From Streptomyces olivoverticillatus (lineage in GTDB: Bacteria; Actinomycetota; Actinomycetes; Streptomycetales; Streptomycetaceae): 64,000 nt of DNA. The notes beneath the pieces are model-generated. The model made no database searches, was not told the origin of the DNA, and worked only from the letters and a program-made list of their open reading frames with translations. A program made the position numbers and the translations under genes. The stretch spans positions 124,001 to 188,000 of the forward strand of contig NZ_JACHJH010000008.1 in NCBI RefSeq assembly GCF_014203555.1. The letters are read 5' to 3'. Of the stretch, positions 53,059-62,071 are shown piece by piece (positions within the stretch are counted from its first letter, which is position 1; every line of letters starts with the position of its first letter).

Positions 53059-53760
53059 ATGACCTGGCACGAGGAGCCGCTGATCGGCTTCGACTTGGAG
53101 ACCACCGGCACAGACCCGGCCGAGGCGAGGATCGTCACGGCGGCGATCGTGGAGACCAAGGGCGGCGAGCCGGTGGCGAGCCGCCGGTGGCTGGCCGATC
53201 CTGGGGTGCCCATCCCCGCCGAGGCCGCCGCCATCCACGGGGTGACGGACGAGCGGGCGGCGGCGCTGGGCAGGCCGGCCCGCGAGGTGGCGGAGGAGAT
53301 AGCCGCCACCCTGGCCGGGCACTGGGAGGCGGGCGTTCCCGTCGTCGCCTACAACGCCTGCTTCGACCTCAGCCTGCTCTCCGCGGAGCTGCGGCGGTAC
53401 GGGCTGCCCCCGCTCCGGGAGCGGCTGGGCGGCGAGGAGGTGGGTCCCGTCGTCGATCCGTACACCATCGACCGGGCGGTCGACCGCTACCGCAAGGGCA
53501 AGCGCACCCTGGCCGCGGTCTGCCAGGAGTACGGCGTCGTGCTCGACGGGGCACACGAGGCGGAGGCCGACGCCCTGGCCGCGGTCCGGGTGGCGCGGGC
53601 GATAGCGGTGCGCCACCCCGGTGTCGCCGAGACGGATCCGGCGCGGCTGCACCGCGATCAGGTGCGGTGGTACGGGGAGTGGGCGGCCGGCTTCCAGAAG
53701 TGGCTGCGGAAGCAGGGGGATGCGACGGCGGTCGTGGACCCGCGGTGGCCGCTGCGGTGA
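53059..53760 (+). CDS. DEDDh 3'-5' exonuclease (DnaQ-like)
   Basis: A 233-residue exonuclease domain protein. Exo I is IGFDLETTGTDP, Exo II is VVAYNACFDLSLL and Exo III is GAHEAEADALAAV with the histidine of the DEDDh class. The domain covers about residues 8-190. It is a stand-alone protein rather than a polymerase subunit, so proofreading-type, RNA-trimming or repair roles are possible. The ATG lies after a GGGGGGACC stretch. It is followed by a convergent small gene 20 bases away. Confidence 0.9.
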   Translation: MTWHEEPLIGFDLETTGTDPAEARIVTAAIVETKGGEPVASRRWLADPGVPIPAEAAAIHGVTDERAAALGRPAREVAEEIAATLAGHWEAGVPVVAYNACFDLSLLSAELRRYGLPPLRERLGGEEVGPVVDPYTIDRAVDRYRKGKRTLAAVCQEYGVVLDGAHEAEADALAAVRVARAIAVRHPGVAETDPARLHRDQVRWYGEWAAGFQKWLRKQGDATAVVDPRWPLR

Positions 53761-53780
53761 AGCCCACGGCCCGGCCCCGG

Positions 53781-54095
53781 TCACTCCCTTAGCCTGAGCA
53801 GCTCCTCGTCACAGGAGACGATCTCCAGCTCCCGGCCGGGCAGCCCGGCCGCGGGGAAGGAGACCGCCAGGTGGCTGCCGTCCTTGGTCTGCCACAGGCC
53901 CGGCACCGAATCCAGGGCGTCACCGCGCCCGATGGGGTGATCGGTGAACGTGCCGTCGGCGGCGAACTCCATCCCGCGCCGCCCGCGCGCGGGCGGGAAG
54001 GGGTGGCCGTGGGGCCGGTAGGCGGTGATGCCGTCGTCGTCCTCCTCGAAGGAGTGCACCCAGCGCCGGAAGAGAGCGGAAGGCGGTTCGTTCAT
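53781..54095 (-). CDS. Hypothetical protein, lipocalin-like size and pattern
   Basis: A 104-residue cytoplasmic protein, not recognised. It starts MNEPPSALFRRWVHSFEEDDDG and contains GMEFAADGTF, GLWQTKDGSHLAVSF and LEIVSCDEELLRL. That strand-rich arrangement, a tryptophan in WVHSFEEDD and a GLW turn in the middle, resembles small beta-barrel ligand-binding proteins. No catalytic residues are evident. GAGGGA directly before the ATG supports the start. The longer in-frame version was rejected. Confidence 0.6.
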   Translation of the reverse strand: MNEPPSALFRRWVHSFEEDDDGITAYRPHGHPFPPARGRRGMEFAADGTFTDHPIGRGDALDSVPGLWQTKDGSHLAVSFPAAGLPGRELEIVSCDEELLRLRE

Positions 54096-54282
54096 TCCCT
54101 CACCCACCTCGATCGTTGCCTGACACCACATGAACGACGGCTATCCGGAACGGCACTGCACAGTTGTCGGCGGTTTCCGTGCTGCCCGGCACCATCCGTG
54201 CCCTCCGCGTTTACCGTAATCGTCATCGGGCCCGCTACCCCCACCCCATGCCGCGGTCCGCGGCGATGCGAGGAGGCGCAGC

Positions 54283-55221
54283 ATGCCCGAAAACCGGCGG
54301 TCAACAGCAGCGGGCAGGCCACCCGAAAGCCTGTTGTGCGGGACGATGGAGGTCCATCGGAGGCTGCTCACCGAGCACCCCGGATACGCCGCCGCCCGCA
54401 CGGCCCTGGAGAACAGGGCGTTCGCCTACGAAAAAGGGCACGAGCGGACCGCGCGAGCGGGCGTGACCCGCATCCCCGTCGTCGTCCACGTCGTCTACCA
54501 GACGGACGACCAGAACATCGGCGACGCTCAGGTCGCCGCCCAGATCGACGCCCTCAACCGCGACTACCGCAAGCTCAACGCGGACGTCGCCCAGGTGCCG
54601 GCCCCATGGCAGGCCGTCGCCGCCGACAGCCGCATCGAATTCCGCCTCGCCGTCACCGACCCGGCCGGAGCGCCCACCAACGGCATCACCCGTACCCGCA
54701 CCGGGCTCGCGAGCTTCGACACCGACGACGCCGTGAAGTCGACGGCCGACGGCGGGTGCGACCCGTGGCCCGCCGACCGCTACCTCAACATGTGGGCCTG
54801 CCCGCTGGGCGGCGGGCTGCTGGGGTACGCACAGTTCCCCGGCGGCCCGGCCGCCACGGACGGCGTGGTCATCCTGCACTCCGCCTTCGGCACCGGAGGC
54901 ACCGCGGCGGCCCCCTTCGACCTGGGCCGCACCGCGACCCACGAGGTGGGCCACTGGCTCAATCTCTTCCACATCTGGGGTGACGACGGCACCGGCTGCA
55001 GCGGCAGCGACTTCGTGGCCGACACCCCCAACCAGGGCGGCCCCAACTTCGGCAAGCCGGTCTTCCCCCGCCTTTCGTGCAGCAACGGTCCCGACGGCGA
55101 CATGTTCATGAATTTCATGGACTACGTCGACGACGCGGCCATGGTCATGTTCACCCAGGGGCAAGTGGCGCGCATGGACGCCACCCTCGACGGGCCCCGC
55201 TCGTCGTTCACCGCAGGCTGA
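54283..55221 (+). CDS. Zinc metalloprotease, M43 (pappalysin/cytophagalysin)-like
   Basis: A 312-residue metalloprotease. The zinc site is TATHEVGHWLNLFHIWGD (HExxHxxxxxH), with the Met-turn in FMNFMDYVDDAAM and calcium-binding-like GCSGSDFVADTP. The N-terminal part TRIPVVVHVVYQTDDQNIGDAQVAAQIDALNRDYRKLN is the family pro/first domain, here named only to mark its span at about 62-100. Streptomyces homologues of this type are usually secreted, but no signal peptide is seen at this start (MPENRRSTAAGRPPES). GAGGCGCAGC precedes the ATG. It stops exactly where the opposing kinase-like gene stops. Confidence 0.85.
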   Translation: MPENRRSTAAGRPPESLLCGTMEVHRRLLTEHPGYAAARTALENRAFAYEKGHERTARAGVTRIPVVVHVVYQTDDQNIGDAQVAAQIDALNRDYRKLNADVAQVPAPWQAVAADSRIEFRLAVTDPAGAPTNGITRTRTGLASFDTDDAVKSTADGGCDPWPADRYLNMWACPLGGGLLGYAQFPGGPAATDGVVILHSAFGTGGTAAAPFDLGRTATHEVGHWLNLFHIWGDDGTGCSGSDFVADTPNQGGPNFGKPVFPRLSCSNGPDGDMFMNFMDYVDDAAMVMFTQGQVARMDATLDGPRSSFTAG

Positions 55222-56097
55222 TCAGAAGGGGTACCACCGCACCGCCGGGTCGCCTTCGCGCAACGAGGCGACCCGGCGGCCGAACTCCGCCCGTGCCGCC
55301 GGGTTGCCGGGGGCGTGCTGGGCCACCCAGGCGCAGCTGGCGGTCTCCCGGGCGCCGCGCAGCACGGCGCAGCCCGCCCATTCGCGCACGTCCCAGCCGT
55401 AGGTGTGCACAAAGGCGTGGTACTCCTCCGGGTCGAGCCCGTACCGGTCCAGGCTGAGGGCCGTCACGACCAGGTCGTGCTCGCGCAGGTCGCCGGCGAA
55501 CGTCTCCAGGTCGACCAGGACCGGGCCGTCGGGGCCGATGTGCACATTGCGGGGGAGCGCGTCGCCGTGGATCGGGCCTGGAGACAGGTGCGGGGTGAGG
55601 GCGGCGGCCGCGGCGGCGAAGCCGTCCCGGCGCTCGCGCAGATAGTCGGCGTCGGCGGGGTCGATCGCGTCCCCGGCCAGCCGCAGCCACCGCTCCACCC
55701 CGCCGAGCAGGTCGCGCCGGGGCAGCTCGAACCCGGGCGCGGGCAGGGCGTGGACGAGCCGCAGCAATTCGGCCAGGTCGGCGGGGCGCGCCGGGCGTTC
55801 GGGCGCGGGAAGCCGATGCCACAGCGTCACGGGGTGGCCGTCGGCGAGGAGCACCTCGGTCTCGGCGGCGCGTACGGCAGGAATGTCGCTCTCGGCGAGC
55901 CAGGCGGCGATGCGCAGTTCGCGGCGCGCCCGCTCCAGCAGGCTCGCTTCCCTGCCCACCTTGGCCACGAGGCCGCCCGCGGCGAACACCGCGTTCTCGC
56001 CGAGCGCGAGGAGCTCGGCGTCCGCCGCCGGCAGGGGTGCGCCTGCCGCCGCGAGGAGCTCGCGGGCCCGCTGTTCCGTGAATGCCGCGTCCGTCAC
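55222..56097 (-). CDS. Aminoglycoside phosphotransferase (APH)-family protein
   Basis: A 291-residue kinase-fold protein. The catalytic loop is GPIHGDALPRNVHIGPDG (HGDxxxxN), and the metal motif is VLVDLETFAGD (DLE instead of the usual DFE/DWE). The N-lobe ALGENAVFAAGGLVAKVGR supplies the ATP lysine. APH folds phosphorylate aminoglycosides, macrolides, homoserine, choline and others; nothing here fixes the substrate. The GTG start is at TDAAFTEQRA. The next gene in the divergent direction is a macrolide glycosyltransferase, so a drug-related role is possible but unproven. Confidence 0.82.
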   Translation of the reverse strand: MTDAAFTEQRARELLAAAGAPLPAADAELLALGENAVFAAGGLVAKVGREASLLERARRELRIAAWLAESDIPAVRAAETEVLLADGHPVTLWHRLPAPERPARPADLAELLRLVHALPAPGFELPRRDLLGGVERWLRLAGDAIDPADADYLRERRDGFAAAAAALTPHLSPGPIHGDALPRNVHIGPDGPVLVDLETFAGDLREHDLVVTALSLDRYGLDPEEYHAFVHTYGWDVREWAGCAVLRGARETASCAWVAQHAPGNPAARAEFGRRVASLREGDPAVRWYPF

Positions 56098-56200
56098 GTC
56101 GTGGATGCCTTCCGTGCCGCCGTCGAGGGATCGAGTCGAGGGATCGATGGGTCGGGGGCCAGTGTCTCAGGTGGCCGTTCAAGTGGCCGAAAGAAATCGA

Positions 56201-56230
56201 TTGAACGAGACGTATCGTCTCGGTTAATCT
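56201..56230 (+). promoter_or_regulatory. Promoter of the glycosyltransferase gene with an embedded operator-like dyad
   Basis: TTGAAC (56201-56206) and TAATCT (56225-56230) are separated by 18 bases, a good match to a vegetative Streptomyces promoter. The spacer holds CGAGACG-TAT-CGTCTCG (56206-56222), a perfect dyad like many TetR-family operators. The predicted start point falls at or within a base or two of the ATG at 56237. Confidence 0.65.
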
Positions 56231-56236
56231 GCCGCC

Positions 56237-57442
56237 ATGCATACCCCGGAAACCCAACGCCCCGCCCACATCGCCATGTTCAGCATCGCGGCGCACGGTC
56301 ACGTCAACCCCAGCCTCGACGTCGTCCGCGAACTCGTCGCCCGTGGCCACCGGGTCACCTACGCCATCCCCGAGTCCTTCGCGGACATCGTCGCCGCGAC
56401 CGGCGCCGAGCCGGTGATCTACGACTCCACCCTGCCGAGCGCCGGCGACCCCGACGCGTGGGGCAGCGAGCTCATCGATTACATCGAACTCTTCCTCAAC
56501 GACGCCATCCACGTCCTGCCCCAGCTGGCCCGGGCGTACGAGGGCGACGAGCCGGACCTCGTCCTGTACGACATCACCGCCTACCCCGGGCGGGTTCTGG
56601 CGCACCGCTGGAACGTGCCGGTCGTCCAGCTGTCCCCCAACATGGTCGCCTGGGAGGGGTACGAGGAGGAGGTCGCGGCCCCCCTCTTCGATCCCGTCAA
56701 GAAGACCGCGCGGGGTGCCGCCTACTACGAGCGCTTCACCGCCTGGCTGGGGGAGAACGGCATCACCCTCCACCCCGACCACTTCACCGGGCGCCCCGAG
56801 CGCTGCCTCGCGCTCATCCCGCGCGCCATGCAGCCCAACGCCGACCGGGTCGACGAGACGGTCACCACCTTCACCGGGCCCTGCCAGGGCGACCGCAGCG
56901 ACCAGGGTGTGTGGGAGCGCCCGGCGGACGCGGAGAAGGTGCTGCTGATCTCGCTCGGCTCGACCTTCACCAAGCAGCCCGGCTTCTACCGCGAGTGCAT
57001 CGAGGCCTTCGGCGACCTGCCGGGCTGGCACGTCGTCCTGCAGATCGGCAAGCAGGTGGACGTGGCGGAACTCGGCACCATACCCGCCAACTTCGAGGTC
57101 CGTTCGTGGGTGCCGCAGCTCTCCGTCCTGCAGCAGGCCGACGCCTTCGTCACCCACGCCGGGATGGGCGGCTCGCAGGAGGGTCTGGCCTGCGGCGTGC
57201 CGATGGTCGCGGTGCCGCAAGCCGTCGACCAGTTCGCGAACGCCGCGGTGCTGGAGCAGCTGGGCGTCGGTCGGCACGTCCCGAAGGAGACGGCCACGGC
57301 CGAGGCGCTGAGGGAGGCGGTGCTCTCCCTCGTCGACGACCCGGCGGTGGCAGTCCGTTCGGCGGCCCTCAAGGCCGAGCTCGCCGCGGAGGGCGGCACT
57401 CCGCGCGCGGCGGACCTTATCGAGGCCGAGCTCCGTTTCTAA
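56237..57442 (+). CDS. Macrolide glycosyltransferase (Mgt/OleD family)
   Basis: A 401-residue GT-B glycosyltransferase of family 1. The N-terminal acceptor domain opens HIAMFSIAAHGHVNPSLDVVRELVARGH, with the histidine of SIAAHGHV as probable catalytic base (H20). The C-terminal nucleotide-sugar domain has VLLISLGSTFTKQPGFY, RSWVPQLSVLQQADAFVTHAGMGGSQEGLACGVPMVAVP (spans about 289-328) and the terminal DQFANA with Asp-Gln contacts. OleD and Mgt glucosylate macrolides using UDP-glucose, which inactivates them. This suggests self-protection or detoxification; no macrolide biosynthesis genes are in the window. Length matches the family. Confidence 0.9.
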   Translation: MHTPETQRPAHIAMFSIAAHGHVNPSLDVVRELVARGHRVTYAIPESFADIVAATGAEPVIYDSTLPSAGDPDAWGSELIDYIELFLNDAIHVLPQLARAYEGDEPDLVLYDITAYPGRVLAHRWNVPVVQLSPNMVAWEGYEEEVAAPLFDPVKKTARGAAYYERFTAWLGENGITLHPDHFTGRPERCLALIPRAMQPNADRVDETVTTFTGPCQGDRSDQGVWERPADAEKVLLISLGSTFTKQPGFYRECIEAFGDLPGWHVVLQIGKQVDVAELGTIPANFEVRSWVPQLSVLQQADAFVTHAGMGGSQEGLACGVPMVAVPQAVDQFANAAVLEQLGVGRHVPKETATAEALREAVLSLVDDPAVAVRSAALKAELAAEGGTPRAADLIEAELRF

Positions 57443-57521
57443 GATGCAAAGCAGCCACATTCACAGGCGGTAAAGCCTTGTAGGCAAGGTGGGTTGGACG
57501 TGTGTTCGTGATGTAAAACGT

Positions 57522-57534
57522 GACAACGGTTGTC
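57522..57534. promoter_or_regulatory. Palindrome GACAAC-G-GTTGTC upstream of the subtilase gene
   Basis: A perfect 6-1-6 dyad 206 bases before the subtilase start and 80 bases after the glycosyltransferase stop. It lies in AT-richer DNA than its surroundings, as a promoter-region operator would. The regulator is unknown. Confidence 0.4.
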
Positions 57535-57633
57535 GATCCGGCTGTCCAATTTGCCGTCGTTCAGCGGGGTTTGGAAATACGCAAGTGCGTTGCGTATGTC
57601 ACACCTGCGTGCGGAAGTTGAGTTGAGCGCGAC

Positions 57634-57738
57634 AAACCTGAAAGGGTTTCGAGTCACCCGGGGCGAATTTGCTTTCGCCTCGGGTGCGTTGAGACAACGC
57701 GCTATCCCCCCCCACAACCGCACGAGGAGGAACCTCGT
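57634..57738 (+). promoter_or_regulatory. Structured leader of the subtilase gene: four consecutive hairpins
   Basis: Stems in order: AAACC/GGTTT (57634-57649); a 13-pair stem at 57655-57667 and 57674-57686 with one G-T pair; GCGTTG-AGA-CAACGC (57686-57700); and ACGAGG-AGGAA-CCTCGT (57722-57738). The last stem carries the Shine-Dalgarno sequence in its stem and loop and ends one base before the ATG. The leader may control translation or mRNA stability. Confidence 0.5.
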
Positions 57739-57739
57739 A

Positions 57740-58966
<1,227 letters not shown>

Positions 58967-58996
58967 CCCTCGCGCGGTGACGCACGAACCGGTCGG

Positions 58997-59028
58997 CCGC
59001 CGTTCCCCACCCCCACGGGGGACGGCGG
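58997..59028. terminator. Bidirectional terminator between the subtilase and NLR-like genes
   Basis: CCGCCGTTCCCC and GGGGGACGGCGG form a 12-position stem with one mismatch around an 8-base loop, further extended by outer GGTCGG/GGCCGG repeats. The 76-base gap between the converging genes holds nothing else. Confidence 0.65.
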
Positions 59029-59042
59029 GCGGCCGGGCGTCG

Positions 59043-61877
59043 TCACCGGCGGGGGCGGGGGCGGAGGGTGACTGCTCCGGGCGGGAAGAGGTCGAGGCCG
59101 GTGATTTCTTCGGCGTCGGTGATGACGATGGCCGGCACACTCCGTGCACCCGACAGGGCGGTGAGATCAACGGTGCGCCCCGAGCTCATCCGGCAGAGGA
59201 TCTGCAGTGACCGGAGGCGGGGGAAGGCCTCCGTCACGGGCGTCAAGTCGCGAGCGTCCACGGGGTCGATGAGCGACAGATCGGTCACCTGAGGAAGTGG
59301 CGGCCTCCCGGCCAGGAGAGCCACGTCCTGGTCGGCGAATTGCATACCGGCAAGGCAGGAAATCGAGGTGAGTTCGCTCCAGGCCGTCTCGGAAACTCCC
59401 GGAGCGCCGAGGCTGAGGTATTCCAGGCAGGTGAACCGGGAGATGCCGTCGAGCACCGTCGACCGGCATGTTTCCTCCCAGAGGCGGAGCTCGCGCAAGT
59501 GTGAGGGTGCGGGAAGCGAGGCCAGGTCGGGGCAGGGCAGGCGGGCGTGGAGGTCGAGACGCACGAGTTCGGGTAGGTCCGCGAGGGGACTCACGTCCGA
59601 GAGGTCGGATACGCGCAGGACCAGATCGGTCAGGCGCAGTCCGCCGAGTGATGAGATGTCTTGTATTCCGTTGCCCGTCAAGATGAGGCTGCGGACCTTG
59701 GGCAGATTCCTGATGAAGGAGAAGTCGCTCAGCCGGCGATTATTCGTTATGCCGAGAGAGAGGAGCCGGTTCGGGTCGGCCACGGACATGATCTCTTCCG
59801 AGGAGAAGTCTCCTGTGAATGACATGCCCGACTTGTGGGGAAGGTTCGGCAGCTCCCGTAACTCGGCGCCCCTGCTGACCGTGATGGAGCTCTTTCCCGG
59901 AAGGTGCCGGAGGATCTCTTCTGCGTACTCCTGGGCGTCAAAGGCGTTCCATCCGTGCACCAGGGCATTCTCAACAGCGATGTGAGGACAGTCGCGGTAC
60001 CGTTTGAGCAAGGCCAGTGCAGCGTCTCCGCCGACCTGCAAGGCGGTCTGGACGACGGCCGTTGCCTCGTCCACCTCGAGCCCGTCCGGAGCCGGCAGCA
60101 GGTCCAGGATCACCGGACCGACCGGTGCCAGTCTCCAGGCCTCTTCGTAACTGCGCGGCGGCAGCACCCCCGCCACCCGGCTCTCCACCATCTCCCGCAC
60201 CTGTGGATCCAGCTCCGTCGCCTGCTCCAGGCACGCCATGGCGAGCAAGTGCAGCCGCATCCCGTGCTTGGCCACCTTGTCCCCCCGCGCCACAAGCCGC
60301 CGCAGCAGCGTCGCCCGTTCCGCAGGCCGCGCATGGGCCACCGCCATGCGCAGCACGTCCTCCCACTGGTCGTCGTGCGCGTGCCGCACCAGGAGCCCCA
60401 GGTCCCGCACCTCCACGGCCGCCTTCGCCCCCAGGTAGTCCTGAAAGGTGCGGTGCACGAAGTCGATCGTGTCCGCCGTCGGGCGGCGCAGCAGCCCGCA
60501 GCGGGACACCAGGTGTCCGAGCACCTGCACGGCGTCGCCCTGTGAGGACACCGCAGGCATGGAGGGCAGTGCCTCCTCGACGACCGCGAGTGCCGTCTCC
60601 TCCTCCATCTCCGCCTGGCCGTTGCGGATGAGCCAGTAGGCCAGGCGCTGGAGCAGCTGGACGGCCTGGTGCCGGTTGAGGCGGATGCCTTCGGGCGTGC
60701 CGATGTCGCGCTCGTCGTCCCTGCGCACCAGCAGCATCGACAGCGCCGCCTCGTACAACTCCAGCCGTCCGTGCGGCAGATGGCCGCGTCGGTCGCGGTG
60801 CAGGGCGCACATCAGCGCACACATCAAGGGCGTGGTCGCCAGCTGGGCGAGGTCCCGCTGTCCTCTTACCGCGTCCTTGAGGCTCTCCCGCAGCTCCGGC
60901 GGGGCGCCGGCCGCGGCGTGCCAGCGGGAGACGAAGACCGTGACGTCCCGCCGGTTCATCGGCCGCACGGTCAGTTCCGTGAAGTCCAGCCCTTCGAGCC
61001 ACCGTTCGGGCACGGCGGACGGCCGCGTGGTCACGGCGTAGTGGGCGTCCGGATAGGCGGCCAGCAGCTCCCTCAGCCACTCCCGGGTGTGTTCACGCCG
61101 CTGCTTGGGCACCTCGTCGATGCCGTCGACGAGCACCAGCCCGCGCCCCGCCCCCAGCACCCGGTCGGCCCAGCCCGGCGGTTGCGCCGCGGCGAGCACG
61201 CTTCCCGTCGCTTCCAGGAACTTGCCGGGATCCGGCAGCGGGCCTTGGCGGTCGAGGGTGCGCAAGGGGAGCACAAAGGGAATGAGGTTGCCGAGGCGGG
61301 CGAGCTCTTCCGGCGGAGACCGCCGTGCCGCAGTGACCGCGAGCCACTGCAGCAACGTCGTCTTGCCGCTTCCCGCCAGGCCGCGGACCATCGTGCGCCG
61401 CTGCCCCGACAGAGCCCGCTCGGCCCGTTCCACGGTGAGCGAAGGGCCGTGACCCTTGAACCACTCGATGTCCGGGTGGCCGCGCTGTGCCGCCAGCTCC
61501 AAGCTGAGATACGCCGCATCGAGCGGCCAGCACGCGCCGTCCGGCCGGTCGAGGTCCAGCCCCACGACCGTCAGCCGGCTGTGCCGGTCGATGACGTAGC
61601 TGCGGTAGCGCTTCTCGAAGGCGGCGTCCTCGCCGGTCGGAACCAGTGGGGCCACCGCTTGGGCCCGCAGCGACAGCAACGCGTCCACGTCGCCGCGCAG
61701 CACCTTGGCCAGGGACGTCAAGGTCTCCTCCGACGGCACCTTCCTGCCGTTCAGCGCTTGACTCACCGTCGTGTGGCCGAGCCCCGACAGCCGTTCCAGT
61801 TTGACCATCGAGAGATGGCGTGCAGCCCTCAACCGACGGAGTTGCGCGGCCAGTTCATCCCGTGCGGAAGCGCCCAT
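59043..61877 (-). CDS. NLR-like STAND NTPase: HTH - NACHT - leucine-rich repeats
   Basis: A 944-residue cytoplasmic protein with three parts. (1) An N-terminal XRE-type HTH (about 7-62; HLSMVKLERLSGLGHTTVSQALNG). (2) A short linker with FEKRYRSYVIDRHSRLTVVGLDL (about 87-109), the segment that often precedes NACHT modules. The NACHT NTPase follows, with Walker A VRGLAGSGKTTLLQW (164-178), Walker B GLVLVDGIDEVP (246-257) and TTRPSAVP, and helical parts to about 600. (3) A C-terminal leucine-rich region (about 700-930; repeats such as LPKVRSLILTGNGIQDISSLGGL and LPELVRLDLHARL). This is the architecture of NLR immune receptors; bacterial NACHT proteins are established phage-defence effectors. A nuclease or other effector domain is not visible, so the HTH may be the output. 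Start is the ATG before GASARDELAA. Confidence 0.85.
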   Translation of the reverse strand: MGASARDELAAQLRRLRAARHLSMVKLERLSGLGHTTVSQALNGRKVPSEETLTSLAKVLRGDVDALLSLRAQAVAPLVPTGEDAAFEKRYRSYVIDRHSRLTVVGLDLDRPDGACWPLDAAYLSLELAAQRGHPDIEWFKGHGPSLTVERAERALSGQRRTMVRGLAGSGKTTLLQWLAVTAARRSPPEELARLGNLIPFVLPLRTLDRQGPLPDPGKFLEATGSVLAAAQPPGWADRVLGAGRGLVLVDGIDEVPKQRREHTREWLRELLAAYPDAHYAVTTRPSAVPERWLEGLDFTELTVRPMNRRDVTVFVSRWHAAAGAPPELRESLKDAVRGQRDLAQLATTPLMCALMCALHRDRRGHLPHGRLELYEAALSMLLVRRDDERDIGTPEGIRLNRHQAVQLLQRLAYWLIRNGQAEMEEETALAVVEEALPSMPAVSSQGDAVQVLGHLVSRCGLLRRPTADTIDFVHRTFQDYLGAKAAVEVRDLGLLVRHAHDDQWEDVLRMAVAHARPAERATLLRRLVARGDKVAKHGMRLHLLAMACLEQATELDPQVREMVESRVAGVLPPRSYEEAWRLAPVGPVILDLLPAPDGLEVDEATAVVQTALQVGGDAALALLKRYRDCPHIAVENALVHGWNAFDAQEYAEEILRHLPGKSSITVSRGAELRELPNLPHKSGMSFTGDFSSEEIMSVADPNRLLSLGITNNRRLSDFSFIRNLPKVRSLILTGNGIQDISSLGGLRLTDLVLRVSDLSDVSPLADLPELVRLDLHARLPCPDLASLPAPSHLRELRLWEETCRSTVLDGISRFTCLEYLSLGAPGVSETAWSELTSISCLAGMQFADQDVALLAGRPPLPQVTDLSLIDPVDARDLTPVTEAFPRLRSLQILCRMSSGRTVDLTALSGARSVPAIVITDAEEITGLDLFPPGAVTLRPRPRR

Positions 61878-61913
61878 GCGTTCATCTTCATACGCCGAAC
61901 GGCAGCGAACGCA

Positions 61914-62030
61914 ATGGGCGCCAAGTTCCCTTACATGAAGCCGAACGCGAACCGGATGATCCTCGCCACCGCCGCCGCCCTGACCGCCCTCGCCAACCTC
62001 CTGGAGGCAGTCCACAACTTCATGAACTGA
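61914..62030 (+). CDS. 38-codon ORF: small membrane peptide divergent from the NLR-like gene
   Basis: The ORF reads MGAKFPYMKPNANRM, then a hydrophobic helix (ILATAAALTALANLLEAVHNFM) and ends TGA. Almost every codon ends in G or C (only CCT and GCA do not), as in genuine genes of this genome. Its start is 36 bases from the NLR-like start on the other strand, so the two must share a regulatory region. No strong ribosome-binding site is visible. It could be a membrane peptide, a toxin-like partner or a sensor input. Identity is unknown and translation is unproven. Confidence 0.55.
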   Translation: MGAKFPYMKPNANRMILATAAALTALANLLEAVHNFMN

Positions 62031-62071
62031 GGTCAAGCGCGGCAGCGCCCCGGCGCTGCCGCGCAACCCGC

